A stretch of 64,000 nt of DNA, from positions 18,080 to 82,079 of the forward strand of contig CAAERJ010000040.1 of NCBI GenBank assembly GCA_900758375.1. The letters are read 5' to 3'. The notes beneath the pieces were generated by a model. It did not search any database, had not been told where the DNA came from, and was given only the letters and a program-made list of their open reading frames with translations. Shown piece by piece: positions 37,925-46,664 of the stretch (its first letter is position 1; each line of letters opens with the position of its first letter). The translations under genes were made by a program, and so were the position numbers. Source of the DNA: an uncultured Collinsella sp. (GTDB taxonomy: Bacteria; Actinomycetota; Coriobacteriia; Coriobacteriales; Coriobacteriaceae).

Positions 37925-39720
37925 TCGACGAGGAGAACAAGTCCGCAACTATGACCGAGGCACCGGCCGCCGCCACAGCTGCGCCGGCCCACGCCGCTCC
38001 GGCGGGCTCCGCACCCGTGGAGCCCGAGGACACCGTGTTCTCCCTGCCTCTTTCGCATGTAACGCATGATATTTCGGATCTCGCCGATAACGAGGACGAA
38101 GAGGATGCCGTAGCGGCGCCCATCGGCGCACATGCTGCGGAACAGCCCACAGCGCCCGAAACAACCCCAGCGCCGGCTCACTTTGCAGAGCCCGTCGCCG
38201 CGGCAATCAACGAGAGCGCTGCGGTGTTTGCGGCACCCGAGCCCGCCGCGCCGGCGTTTCCCATAGCCCCGGCATCCGAGGTTGCGCCCGCGTCTACGCC
38301 GGCGCCCGAGCCTATAGACGTCAGCCCGCAAGACGACGAGTCGACCGCCCGCGTGTCCGAGGAGCCCGACTCCCCGGACACCGACAATTCCGAATCAAAC
38401 GCCGAGACCGACACCGTCTCTCCCGGTGACACAGCCGAGATCGACGTTGCCGCCGTTGAGGCCAAGCTCAAAGACCCCGGCTCGACCATGAGCTTTGAGC
38501 CCCTGACCGAGGAGCGCATCGAGACCGACTCGACCTATGATGCCGGCACCACCACGCAACTCATGTGGGGCGCCCGCTCCGACGTTGGCTGTGTGCGCCC
38601 GCACAATGAGGATTCCTACCTGGTGCAGTCGCCGCTCTTTTGCGTATGCGACGGCATGGGTGGTCACGCTGCCGGCGAGGTAGCCTCTTCCATCGCCGTC
38701 GAGACTATTGCCAAGACGGCCCCACAGTCCGCCGACGCAGCACGCCTGGCCGCAGCCGTCGAGGCAGCCAACGCCGCCGTAATCGAGGCGGCCCTGAACG
38801 GCCTGGGCAAGCCCGGCATGGGCTGCACAGCCACCTGCGCCTACATCGAAAACGACACGCTCGCCATCGCCCACGTGGGCGACTCTCGCGCCTACCTGCT
38901 CCACGAGGGCACGCTCATCCGCGTGACCCGCGACCACTCCTACGTGGAGGAGCTCGTGGACGCTGGCGAGATCACGGCAGACGAGGCTCGCGTCCACCCC
39001 AACCGTTCGGTCATCACCCGCGCACTGGGCTCGGACCCCGCCATGTATGCCGACCACTTCACTCTGCATATCGAGGAAGGCGACCGCCTGATCCTGTGCT
39101 CCGACGGCCTTTCGAGCATGATTCCCGATAGCGATATCGAGAACATCGCCATGCAGTCCTCAACCGCGCAAATCTGCGTCGACAACCTAGTGGACGCGGC
39201 GCTTGCTGCCGGCGGCCACGACAACGTGACCGTAGTAGTCGTTGACCTGGTTGACGATGGCGTTATGCGCGAGGCGCAGCGCGTGCGTCGCCGCAACATT
39301 ACTATCGCCGCCATTCTGGCCCTCGTCTTTGTGCTGGCAGCTGGCATCTGGGCCTACACGGGTGTCACCGGCTCGTACTACCTGGGTACCTACCAGGGCA
39401 ATGTCGCCGTCTGGCGCGGCCTGCCCGGCAAGCCGCTCGGACTCAAGCTCCACTGGCTCGAAAGCGAAACCAGCATCAAGCTATCCGACCTGCCCGAAGA
39501 CACGCAAAACCGCCTCAAGGCGGGCATTCCGCAAACAAGTGTCGACGATGCGCAGGACACGATATCCAAGTACCGCCACCAGATCGACGAGGAGCAGACC
39601 CGCCAGGTGATCGACGCGCAAACGATTCGCGACAACACCAATCAGGGATCGACCTCCGAATCAGATTCCGAGAAAACCGCCGAACAGTCCGCCGAGGCCG
39701 AAGCCTCCGATAAGAATTAG
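37921..39720 (+). CDS. PP2C-type Ser/Thr protein phosphatase
   Basis: A 599-residue enzyme that should reverse the kinases' phosphorylation. Unusually, about 215 acidic, Ala/Pro/Glu-rich residues precede the catalytic domain, which starts at WGARSDVGCVRPHNEDSYL and holds the metal sites (NEDS, CDGMGGHAAGE, VGDSRAYLL, SDGLSSM, GGHDNVTVVV). A membrane helix follows (NITIAAILALVFVLAAGIWAY, about 460-485), then an extracytoplasmic domain and a Ser/Glu tail. Start overlaps the fhaB stop (ATGA). Confidence 0.93.
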   Translation: MIDEENKSATMTEAPAAATAAPAHAAPAGSAPVEPEDTVFSLPLSHVTHDISDLADNEDEEDAVAAPIGAHAAEQPTAPETTPAPAHFAEPVAAAINESAAVFAAPEPAAPAFPIAPASEVAPASTPAPEPIDVSPQDDESTARVSEEPDSPDTDNSESNAETDTVSPGDTAEIDVAAVEAKLKDPGSTMSFEPLTEERIETDSTYDAGTTTQLMWGARSDVGCVRPHNEDSYLVQSPLFCVCDGMGGHAAGEVASSIAVETIAKTAPQSADAARLAAAVEAANAAVIEAALNGLGKPGMGCTATCAYIENDTLAIAHVGDSRAYLLHEGTLIRVTRDHSYVEELVDAGEITADEARVHPNRSVITRALGSDPAMYADHFTLHIEEGDRLILCSDGLSSMIPDSDIENIAMQSSTAQICVDNLVDAALAAGGHDNVTVVVVDLVDDGVMREAQRVRRRNITIAAILALVFVLAAGIWAYTGVTGSYYLGTYQGNVAVWRGLPGKPLGLKLHWLESETSIKLSDLPEDTQNRLKAGIPQTSVDDAQDTISKYRHQIDEEQTRQVIDAQTIRDNTNQGSTSESDSEKTAEQSAEAEASDKN

Positions 39721-39736
39721 AAAGGGAGTGCCGTTT

Positions 39737-42607
39737 ATGAGTCGCCGCAACACCGAGCTGCTCTTGCTCATCGCCTCGGCGTTCCCCGTCATCCTGCTGT
39801 ATGCGATGTACGTCCTCACCGCGGGCGCTGCCATCTCCTTTGAGACGCTCGCCGTACCGATCGGCCTCTTTGCCGCCTTTGCCGCGGCCCACATTGCCGT
39901 GCGCATCTTGGCGCCCGGTGCCGACCCCGCCATCCTGCCCATCGTATTTATACTTTCGGGCATCGGCATCACGTTCGTGACGCGTCTCGCCCCCGCTCTC
40001 GCCATCTCACAGCTCATCATCCTGTTTGTCTCGGTGGCCCTGATGGTGGGGACGCTCGCATTGGTTAAGAACCTCGACGTGGTCATGCGCTACAAGTACA
40101 CCTTTGGCATCATCGGCATCATCCTGCTGATGCTGCCCATCTTTATCGGCACCACGATCTCGGGCTCCAAGCTGTGGATTCGCATCGCGGGCTTTACCAT
40201 CCAGCCCGGCGAGTTCGCCAAGGTCTTTATCGTCCTGTTCCTGGCCGGCTACCTGGCCGAGAACCGCGAGCTGCTCTCCATCTCCAACCGCAAGATTCTG
40301 GGCTTTAAGATCCCTCGCCTGCGACTGCTGCTGCCGCTGTTTGCCGTGTGGGGTGTGTGCCTGCTCGTCGTCGTCTTCGAACGCGACCTGGGTTCGGCCG
40401 TGCTGTTCTACACCATCTTCTTGCTGATGCTCTACGTTGCCACGGGGCGCTTTTCGTATGTCGTTATCGGCCTTGCGCTCTTAGCTGTTGGAGCCGTGGG
40501 CGCCTACAAGTTCCTGTCTCACGTTCAGGTGCGTTTCCAGGTTTGGCTCGATCCGTTTAAGGACGCCCAGGGCCAGGGCTACCAGATCGTCCAGTCGCTC
40601 TTCTCGCTTGCCGATGGCGGTCTGGTCGGTGTTGGCATCGGCAACGGCATGGCCAACAACATCCCTGTCGTCGAGTCCGACTTTATCTTCTCGGCTATCG
40701 GCGAGGAGATGGGCCTTTTGGGCGGCGGCGCCGTGCTCATCCTGTTTATGCTCTTTGCCGTGCGTGGCCTGACCACAGCTGCCCGCGCAAAGTCCGACCT
40801 TGCCGCCTTTAGCGCCACCGGTCTTACGGCAGCCATCAGCTTCCAGGCCTTCTTGATCGTTGGCGGCGTTACCCGCCTGATCCCGCTGACCGGCGTCACC
40901 CTGCCCTTTATGAGCCAGGGCGGCTCCTCGCTGCTGGCGAGCTTTATCATCGTCGCGCTCCTGCTGCGCGCCGGTGACGAGGCGACCGGACGCGAGGCCG
41001 AGCTCACCGGCACCGGCACCATGGCCGCCATCACCGATGATCAGGTCGCATCTGCCGCCGCCCCGACGGGCACGCGCTTTGCCACCTCGTCTTCCTACGG
41101 CAGCGGCAGCCATTCCGTCGGCTCGCGCATGCGCCGTCGCCTGCTCGACACGCCTGAATCCGGTGTGCTCGGTCGCGTGGCGCTCGCCAACCGTCTAACC
41201 CGTGCGGTGCTCGCCTTTACGGCGCTGTTCGCCATCCTTATCGGCAACCTCACCTATGTCCAGGTCATTAAGGCCAAGGACTATCAGGACATGCCGACCA
41301 ACAACCACACCATCGCCCGCTCCAAGTACATCCAGCGCGGCTCCATCATCACGTCCGACGGCGTGACGCTGGCCGAGTCGCTGCAGCAGGAGGACGGCAC
41401 CTACGTACGCTCCTACCCCAACGGTAACCTGGCAGCGCACGTGGTTGGCTACGTGAGCCAGCAGTATGGCACCACCGCCATCGAGAGCGTCATGAACGAC
41501 ACGCTCACCGGTTCTAAGGACTACTCTAGCTGGAACAACGCCATCGCGTCGCTCGCGGGCCAGACCCAGCCGGGCAACACCGCCAAGCTCACCATCGACT
41601 CGCGTATCCAGACGGCGGCCGAGCAGGCACTCAAGGGCTTTAAGGGCGCTGTAGTGGTCATCGACCCGCGTACCGGCGCGGTGCTCGCATGTGCCAGCTC
41701 GCCCACCTACGACAACACCAACATCGATGCCCTGCTGCAGACGGGCGGCGGCGAGGACGGCTCCATGTACAATCGCGCCATGGACGCGCTGTACACGCCG
41801 GGCTCCACGTTTAAGGTCGTTACGCTTTCCGCGGCACTCGAGACCGGTACCGCCAGCCTTACCAGCACCTACCAGGCGCCCGGCTCCATGGACATCGGCA
41901 ACGCACCGGTCACCAACTATGCCAACGAGAGCTACGGCACCATCAGCCTACAGCAGGCCTTTGCCGTGTCCTCCAACGTCGTCTTCGGCCAGGTGGCAAA
42001 CGAAGTTGGCGCAAACACGCTCGTGCAGTTTGCCAACGCCTTTGGCTACGGCCAAAAGCTCGGCCAGGACCTGACCTCCGCGGCCTCCATCATGGCCGAC
42101 CCCTCGCTCATGACCGAGTGGGAGACCGCCTGGGCCGGCGCCGGCCAGCCTGTCGGCATGGACCACACGCCCGGCCCGCAGACCACCGTCATGCAAAACG
42201 CCGTGATTGCCGCCGCCATCGCTAACAGCGGCGTGGTCATGGACCCGTACTTTGTAGCCCAGGTACTCGCCCCGGACGGAACCGTGGTCAAGACCACGCA
42301 GTCCCGCTCGCTGGGTCAGGCCGTCAGCTCCGCCACGGCCGACCAGGTCAAGCAGGCCATGCTTGCCGTCGTCCAGTCCGGCACCGGCACCGATGCCCAA
42401 ATCCCCGGCGTCAAAGTCGCCGGCAAGACCGGCTCGGCCGAGACCGGCGGCACCAACGTCAACTCGATGTTCGTTGGCTTTGCACCTTACGATTCACCCA
42501 CGGTCGCCATCTCGGTGGCCTTGGAGGATTTCGACAAGCATGACGTCAAGGCCGCTAAGATCGCCGGTATCGTCCTGACCGCGGCGCTTGCCGCACAGGG
42601 AGCGTGA
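39737..42607 (+). CDS. FtsW/RodA-penicillin-binding protein fusion
   Basis: A 956-residue fusion of two enzymes normally encoded by neighbouring genes. Residues about 1-415 are a SEDS glycosyltransferase with about 12 helices (conserved LQPGEFAKVF-like QPGEFAKVF, FERDLGSAVLFY and MSQGGSSLLASF). After a ~75-residue linker and one helix, residues about 490-956 form a class B PBP: dimerisation domain, SxxK in GSTFKVV, SSN (SSNVVFG) and KTG in KTGSAET. It would polymerise and crosslink peptidoglycan from one chain. ATG at 39737 has AAGGGAG upstream. Seventeen bases follow the phosphatase stop. Confidence 0.93.
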   Translation: MSRRNTELLLLIASAFPVILLYAMYVLTAGAAISFETLAVPIGLFAAFAAAHIAVRILAPGADPAILPIVFILSGIGITFVTRLAPALAISQLIILFVSVALMVGTLALVKNLDVVMRYKYTFGIIGIILLMLPIFIGTTISGSKLWIRIAGFTIQPGEFAKVFIVLFLAGYLAENRELLSISNRKILGFKIPRLRLLLPLFAVWGVCLLVVVFERDLGSAVLFYTIFLLMLYVATGRFSYVVIGLALLAVGAVGAYKFLSHVQVRFQVWLDPFKDAQGQGYQIVQSLFSLADGGLVGVGIGNGMANNIPVVESDFIFSAIGEEMGLLGGGAVLILFMLFAVRGLTTAARAKSDLAAFSATGLTAAISFQAFLIVGGVTRLIPLTGVTLPFMSQGGSSLLASFIIVALLLRAGDEATGREAELTGTGTMAAITDDQVASAAAPTGTRFATSSSYGSGSHSVGSRMRRRLLDTPESGVLGRVALANRLTRAVLAFTALFAILIGNLTYVQVIKAKDYQDMPTNNHTIARSKYIQRGSIITSDGVTLAESLQQEDGTYVRSYPNGNLAAHVVGYVSQQYGTTAIESVMNDTLTGSKDYSSWNNAIASLAGQTQPGNTAKLTIDSRIQTAAEQALKGFKGAVVVIDPRTGAVLACASSPTYDNTNIDALLQTGGGEDGSMYNRAMDALYTPGSTFKVVTLSAALETGTASLTSTYQAPGSMDIGNAPVTNYANESYGTISLQQAFAVSSNVVFGQVANEVGANTLVQFANAFGYGQKLGQDLTSAASIMADPSLMTEWETAWAGAGQPVGMDHTPGPQTTVMQNAVIAAAIANSGVVMDPYFVAQVLAPDGTVVKTTQSRSLGQAVSSATADQVKQAMLAVVQSGTGTDAQIPGVKVAGKTGSAETGGTNVNSMFVGFAPYDSPTVAISVALEDFDKHDVKAAKIAGIVLTAALAAQGA

Positions 42608-42739
42608 TGCCCATGATCGAATCGGACACCCGAGGCGCGCCGCAGCCGAAGAGTTAGCGGCAACGCGCCACACGGCCCCAGCGGCCACATCATAGGTACT
42701 ACACACATCGTTGAGCGAATAGTTATGTTAGGAGCAGGA

Positions 42740-44701
42740 ATGGAACAGAGGGTCCTCGGGGGAAGATACCTCCTCAAGGATAAGGTGGGAACAGGCGGCA
42801 TGGCGACCGTCTACCGTGCACAGGACCAGGTCCTCGACCGCACGGTAGCCGTCAAGATTATGCTGCCGCAGTATGCCGGCGACGCAACCTTCGCCGCACG
42901 CTTTAAGCAGGAGGCCCAGGCAGCAGCCGGTCTCTCCTCCCCCTATATCGTGGGCGTCTACGATTGGGGCAAGGACGGCGACACCTATTACATCGTCATG
43001 GAGTACCTGCGCGGCACCGACCTTAAGAGCGGCATCAAGAGCCACGGCGCCCTCGACCCCAAGAAGGTCGCCCAGATCGGCTCGCAGATCAGCTCCGCGC
43101 TTTCGGTCGCCCACAAGCACGAGATCATCCACCGCGACATTAAGCCGCAGAACATCATGGTGCTGCCCGACGGCAACATCAAGGTGATGGACTTTGGCAT
43201 CGCGCGCGCCAAGAACAGCCACCTCACGCAAGACAACAGCGTGCTGGGAACCGCCCACTACGTCAGCCCCGAGCAGACCCGTGGTCAGGACCTCGGCCCC
43301 ACCTCGGATATCTACTCGCTGGGCGTCGTGATGTATGAATGTGCCACCGGCCGCGTGCCCTTTGACGGTGACGACGCTATCTCGGTCGCACTCAAGCAGG
43401 TCAACGAGCTGCCTATTCCGCCGAGCCAGATCAACTCCGGTGTCGACGCCGACCTTGAGCGCATCATCCTCAAGTGCATGGAGAAGGACCCCGCAAACCG
43501 CTTCCAGACCGCCGACGAGCTGCGTCAGGTGCTCAACAGCTACCTGTCGGGCCGTGCCGTCAACGTCTCGGAGCCCACGCGCATCATCGGTGCCCCCGGT
43601 GAACTGGGCGCCACCAAGACTCGCGAGCTTTCCGATCAGACGCGCGCCATGGTGCGTCCCGTCTCGGGCGTGAGCGGCCAGAATACCGCCCGTAGCTCGG
43701 TTTCGGGCTCCACCGGCTCCTACGAGGTCGAAGAGCCCAAATCCAACAAGAACAAGATCATCGCCGCCGTGGTGGCAGCCGTTGCCGTCATCGGCATCGT
43801 GGTGGCCTTTGCCACAGGACTCTTTGGCGGCGAGCAGGTCACCGTGCCCGATGTGCTGGGCAAGGACCAGCAGACTGCCGTCGAGCTGATCAAGGAAGCC
43901 GGCCTCGAGGTCGGCACCATCGACCAAAGCTACAACGACGATGTCGACGAGGGCAAGGTCGCCGAGCAGACGCCCAACGGCAACACCAAGAAGACCAAGG
44001 GCACCAAGGTGAACCTGGTAATCTCCAAGGGCCCCAAGCCCTCCGAAAAGGTTGAGGTTCCCAAACTTGTCGGCCTGACCAAGGACCAAGCAGAAGCCGC
44101 ACTGGCAAGCGTTGGCCTGAAGGGCAACGCCTCCGAGGAGGCCAACGAGGCTGATGAGGGCCAGGTCTTTGAACAGGGCACCGAAGCCGGTAAGGAAGTC
44201 GCGAAGGGCACGACCATCTCGTACAAGGTCTCGAGCGGCCCGGATACCACGTCCGTCCCCGATCTGACCGACATGACCGAGGCCCAGGCGCGTAACGCCC
44301 TCGATATGGCAGGCTTTGGCGTCGACGTTAGCTACCAGGAGAACGACTCGGTTACCGAGGGCACCGTGATCAGCTGGAACCCCAGCGGCAAGCAGAAGCC
44401 CGGCGCCACGATTACCGTCGTCATTGCTAAGAAGTCCGGCAAGGCCACCGTCCCGGGCAACCTGTACGGCAAGAGCATTTCCGCCGCCGTTACCGCGCTC
44501 AACAACGCCGGTTTCTATAACATCGGCTTCTGTGACCAGAACGGCAACCCCGTGAGCGGTAACGAGGATGCCACCGTTACGGGCGTCTCCCCCACCGGTA
44601 AGCAGTCCACCGACAGCACGATCACGCTAACAGTCGCACTTTCTGGCTCGGGTTCGGGCTCTGGCTCGGGCACGGGTGACGATTCCGGTACGACCAACTA
44701 G
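42740..44701 (+). CDS. pknB: Ser/Thr protein kinase PknB with PASTA repeats
   Basis: A 653-residue transmembrane sensor kinase. Kinase domain 1-275: GTGGMATVYRA, VAVKIM, HRDIKPQNIM, DFGIARA, SPEQ. After a juxtamembrane linker with Thr/Ser sites, a helix (IIAAVVAAVAVIGIVVAFATGLF, about 338-360) is followed by four PASTA repeats beginning VTVPDVLG, VEVPKLVG, TSVPDLTD and ATVPGNLY, and a Ser/Gly tail. PASTA repeats of this family bind muropeptides or lipid II. ATG at 42740 is chosen for the AGGAG site upstream. It ends the operon and has an RD catalytic loop, unlike the first kinase of the operon. Confidence 0.96.
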   Translation: MEQRVLGGRYLLKDKVGTGGMATVYRAQDQVLDRTVAVKIMLPQYAGDATFAARFKQEAQAAAGLSSPYIVGVYDWGKDGDTYYIVMEYLRGTDLKSGIKSHGALDPKKVAQIGSQISSALSVAHKHEIIHRDIKPQNIMVLPDGNIKVMDFGIARAKNSHLTQDNSVLGTAHYVSPEQTRGQDLGPTSDIYSLGVVMYECATGRVPFDGDDAISVALKQVNELPIPPSQINSGVDADLERIILKCMEKDPANRFQTADELRQVLNSYLSGRAVNVSEPTRIIGAPGELGATKTRELSDQTRAMVRPVSGVSGQNTARSSVSGSTGSYEVEEPKSNKNKIIAAVVAAVAVIGIVVAFATGLFGGEQVTVPDVLGKDQQTAVELIKEAGLEVGTIDQSYNDDVDEGKVAEQTPNGNTKKTKGTKVNLVISKGPKPSEKVEVPKLVGLTKDQAEAALASVGLKGNASEEANEADEGQVFEQGTEAGKEVAKGTTISYKVSSGPDTTSVPDLTDMTEAQARNALDMAGFGVDVSYQENDSVTEGTVISWNPSGKQKPGATITVVIAKKSGKATVPGNLYGKSISAAVTALNNAGFYNIGFCDQNGNPVSGNEDATVTGVSPTGKQSTDSTITLTVALSGSGSGSGSGTGDDSGTTN

Positions 44702-44753
44702 TCGCCACTCCACCGCTCATCACGGCTCTCGCCGCAAACATATTCGCTCACAG

Positions 44754-44791
44754 GCGCCCGCTTGCTCCCCCAGCAAGCGGGCGCTTTCTTT
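44754..44791 (+). terminator. Terminator of the kinase/cell-wall operon
   Basis: GCGCCCGCTTGC (44754-44765) pairs with GCAAGCGGGCGC (44773-44784), followed by TTTCTTT. It lies 52 bases after the pknB stop. Confidence 0.9.
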
Positions 44792-44827
44792 ATCTGAAGC
44801 AGCGAATACTACGGCATGCCTTAAACC

Positions 44828-44895
44828 AAAAGAGCCCGGCACCGTAACGGTACCGGGCTCGGTATTCCTCTGGTGCCCCGGCGAATTCGAAAACT
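44828..44895 (-). repeat. Partial tRNA-Arg 3' end and its terminator (scar copy)
   Basis: The terminator stem GAGCCCGGTACCG... and the adjacent CCTCTGGTGCCCCGG..ATTCGAA repeat the terminator and the last ~25 bases of the tRNA-Arg at 44998-45073. The tRNA body is absent. A further inverted fragment matching the T-arm (GGTGTCGACGG..CGAATCC) lies at 44920-44948. Confidence 0.65.
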
Positions 44896-44962
44896 CCCCC
44901 CGCGGGGGAAATTGGTGACGCGGGTGTCGACGGCTCGAATCCTGCCCTTAGACCAGAAGAGC

Positions 44963-44990
44963 CCGGCACCGTAGCGGTACCGGGCTCGAT
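44963..44990 (-). terminator. Terminator of tRNA-Arg
   Basis: On the minus strand GAGCCCGGTACCG and CGGTGCCGGGCTC form a strong stem followed by TTCTGG, directly after the CCA end of the tRNA. Confidence 0.7.
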
Positions 44991-44997
44991 ATTCCTC

Positions 44998-45073
44998 TGG
45001 TGCCCCCGGGCGGATTCGAACCGTCGACACCCGCTTTAGGAGAGCGGTGCTCTATCCCCTGAGCTACGGAGGC
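44998..45073 (-). tRNA. tRNA-Arg (anticodon CCT)
   Basis: A complete cloverleaf on the minus strand: acceptor GCCTCCG pairs with CGGGGGC, then A and an encoded CCA. D-arm GCTCAGGGGATAGAGC, anticodon arm CCGCT-CTCCTAA-AGCGG (anticodon CCT, reading AGG) and T-arm with GGTTCGAATCC. Its 3' part is partly duplicated downstream, a pattern expected of an integration site. Confidence 0.95.
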
Positions 45074-45131
45074 ATGTTGTACTAGTGTAGCAGATTTACT
45101 GCATCGCAATACGTCGCATGACTAGACTTCG

Positions 45132-45200
45132 AAGTTGCGGTGGAATAGTTCCTGTCTGAAGCATCTAAAGCCGTATTTAGGAACTATTTCACCGCAACTT
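45132..45200. repeat. GCGGTGAAATAGG palindromic element, copy 2
   Basis: AAGTTGCGGTGGAATAGTTCCT pairs over 22 bases (one G-T pair) with 45179-45200. It ends nine bases before the stop of the minus-strand DUF956 gene. Confidence 0.85.
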
Positions 45201-45208
45201 ATGAGGAG

Positions 45209-45607
45209 CTAGTTACCTTTGTGGAAGAGGTTTTTGATAACGGAGGGGATGCTCTTGGCGCCCTTGGCCGTCACATCGATAAAGTCGGGCGAACGCACGA
45301 GCTTATCCTCGTCGACGTACTTGCGGACAGCACGAAGCGTCTCTTTGTCGTCGCGCGTCGAAAACGTAAAGTGACCGTTGTCCTTGGTGAAGATGGCAAA
45401 ACGCGTGATCTTCTTGGTGCCGCGTAAAACCTCGGCGGCAATATAGTCGACCTCGTCCCACGGGATTTGAATATAATCCTCGGGATTGCGCTCGTTGTAA
45501 TACTCGAACGCCTTATTGCCCACCATCACGTTACCGTGGCTGGTAAGCCCCATCAGGCAGGTTGCCGGCGTTGCCAGATCGACCGTGCTGTTCTGAGATT
45601 GCGCCAT
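45209..45607 (-). CDS. DUF956 (ManO-like) protein of the mannose PTS operon
   Basis: A 132-residue cytoplasmic protein with PH-like beta strands (LMGLTSHGNVMVGNKAFEYYNERNPEDYIQIPWDEVDYI). DUF956 genes are regularly found after mannose-family PTS genes and are thought to be regulatory. ATG at 45607 has GGAGGG upstream. It follows manZ by 120 bases across a terminator, so it is probably transcribed by readthrough or its own promoter. Confidence 0.85.
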   Translation of the reverse strand: MAQSQNSTVDLATPATCLMGLTSHGNVMVGNKAFEYYNERNPEDYIQIPWDEVDYIAAEVLRGTKKITRFAIFTKDNGHFTFSTRDDKETLRAVRKYVDEDKLVRSPDFIDVTAKGAKSIPSVIKNLFHKGN

Positions 45608-45624
45608 ACGCGCCTCGCCCTCCA

Positions 45625-45671
45625 ATAAAAACAATCGGACCGCATCCAGTGTACCTACCGGGTGCGGTCCG
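45625..45671 (-). terminator. Terminator after the mannose PTS IID gene
   Basis: CGGACCGCATCC (45636-45647) pairs with GGGTGCGGTCCG (45660-45671, one mismatch). On the minus strand ATTGTTTTTATT follows. It separates manZ from the DUF956 gene and may be leaky. Confidence 0.75.
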
Positions 45672-45727
45672 TTTCAATGGCTCAAAAGCCCTTACCTAGC
45701 AACTCTCGGTCTTAAGCCGAAGCGTGC

Positions 45728-46648
45728 TTACATGAAGCCGCAGAAGCGACCGATGATGCCGACGGCGAAGAGAGCCAGGATGATGACGATCGGGCTGACC
45801 TTCTTCTTGAGGAGCTTGCAGACCAGCAGGGTCAGGCACACGGCGGCAAGGCCGGGGATGAGCTGATCGAGGTTGGCCTGAAGCGTGGTGACCTTCATCT
45901 GATCAAGGGCGGTAGCACCGACGGAGTTGTACATCGTCAGCGCTTCCTTGATACCCTCGGAACCGGAGGGCAGGCTAGCCCAGTCGATAAAGGCGCCAGC
46001 AGACTGCTTGACCGTGGAGACGATCGGGGTGAAGGAAATGGACACCCAGCGCTCGACCAGGGCGCCGATGATGAACATACCCAGGATGGAAGCGCCCTCG
46101 GTGACCTTGCCCATCAGACCACCGGAGAGGTCCTTGGCGATGGAGGAGCCGACCTTGTAGCCAAACTCCTGCGTGTACCACAGGAAAGCGTAACGGATGA
46201 TGTTCCACGCGAAGAAGAACAGCAGCGGACCGACGATGCTGCCGGACATGGCCAGGGAAGCGCCCAGAGCGCCCAGAATCGGGCGAAGGGTGAACCAGAA
46301 GACGGGGTCACCGACGCCGGCGAGCGGGCCCATCATACCGACCTTGACGCCCTGGATGGCGACGTCGTCAATCGGGGCACCGTTGGCGCGCTCCTCCTCG
46401 AGGGCGAGGGTAACGCCAATGACGGGGGCGGAAACATAGGGGTGGGTGTTATAGAACTCCAGGTGGCGCTTAAGAGCGGCAATCTGGTCATCCTTGCTGG
46501 TGTAGAGCTTCTTGATCGCAGGGATCATTGCGAAGCACCAGCCGCCGTTCTGCATACGCTCGTAGTTCCACGAGCCCTGAAGGAACTGATGACGGAAGCA
46601 AACCTTCTTGCGGTCAGCCTTGGTGAGCTGAATCTTGTTCTCTGCCAT
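45728..46648 (-). CDS. manZ: PTS mannose-family IID component
   Basis: A 306-residue membrane subunit. The family start LTKADRKKVCFRHQFLQGSWNYERMQNGGW is visible, as are the GxxxGxGDPxFWF segment (GPLAGVGDPVFWF) and a C-terminal membrane helix. With IIC it forms the sugar channel of a mannose/fructose/N-acetylglucosamine-type phosphotransferase. GGAGGGG precedes ATG at 46648; 16 bases after manY. Confidence 0.95.
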   Translation of the reverse strand: MAENKIQLTKADRKKVCFRHQFLQGSWNYERMQNGGWCFAMIPAIKKLYTSKDDQIAALKRHLEFYNTHPYVSAPVIGVTLALEEERANGAPIDDVAIQGVKVGMMGPLAGVGDPVFWFTLRPILGALGASLAMSGSIVGPLLFFFAWNIIRYAFLWYTQEFGYKVGSSIAKDLSGGLMGKVTEGASILGMFIIGALVERWVSISFTPIVSTVKQSAGAFIDWASLPSGSEGIKEALTMYNSVGATALDQMKVTTLQANLDQLIPGLAAVCLTLLVCKLLKKKVSPIVIILALFAVGIIGRFCGFM

Positions 46649-46664
46649 ATGTATCACTCCCCTC

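Noticed and set aside
44920..44948. A second tRNA gene on the plus strand
   Set aside because: Only a T-arm-like fragment is present; no acceptor or anticodon stem can be formed.
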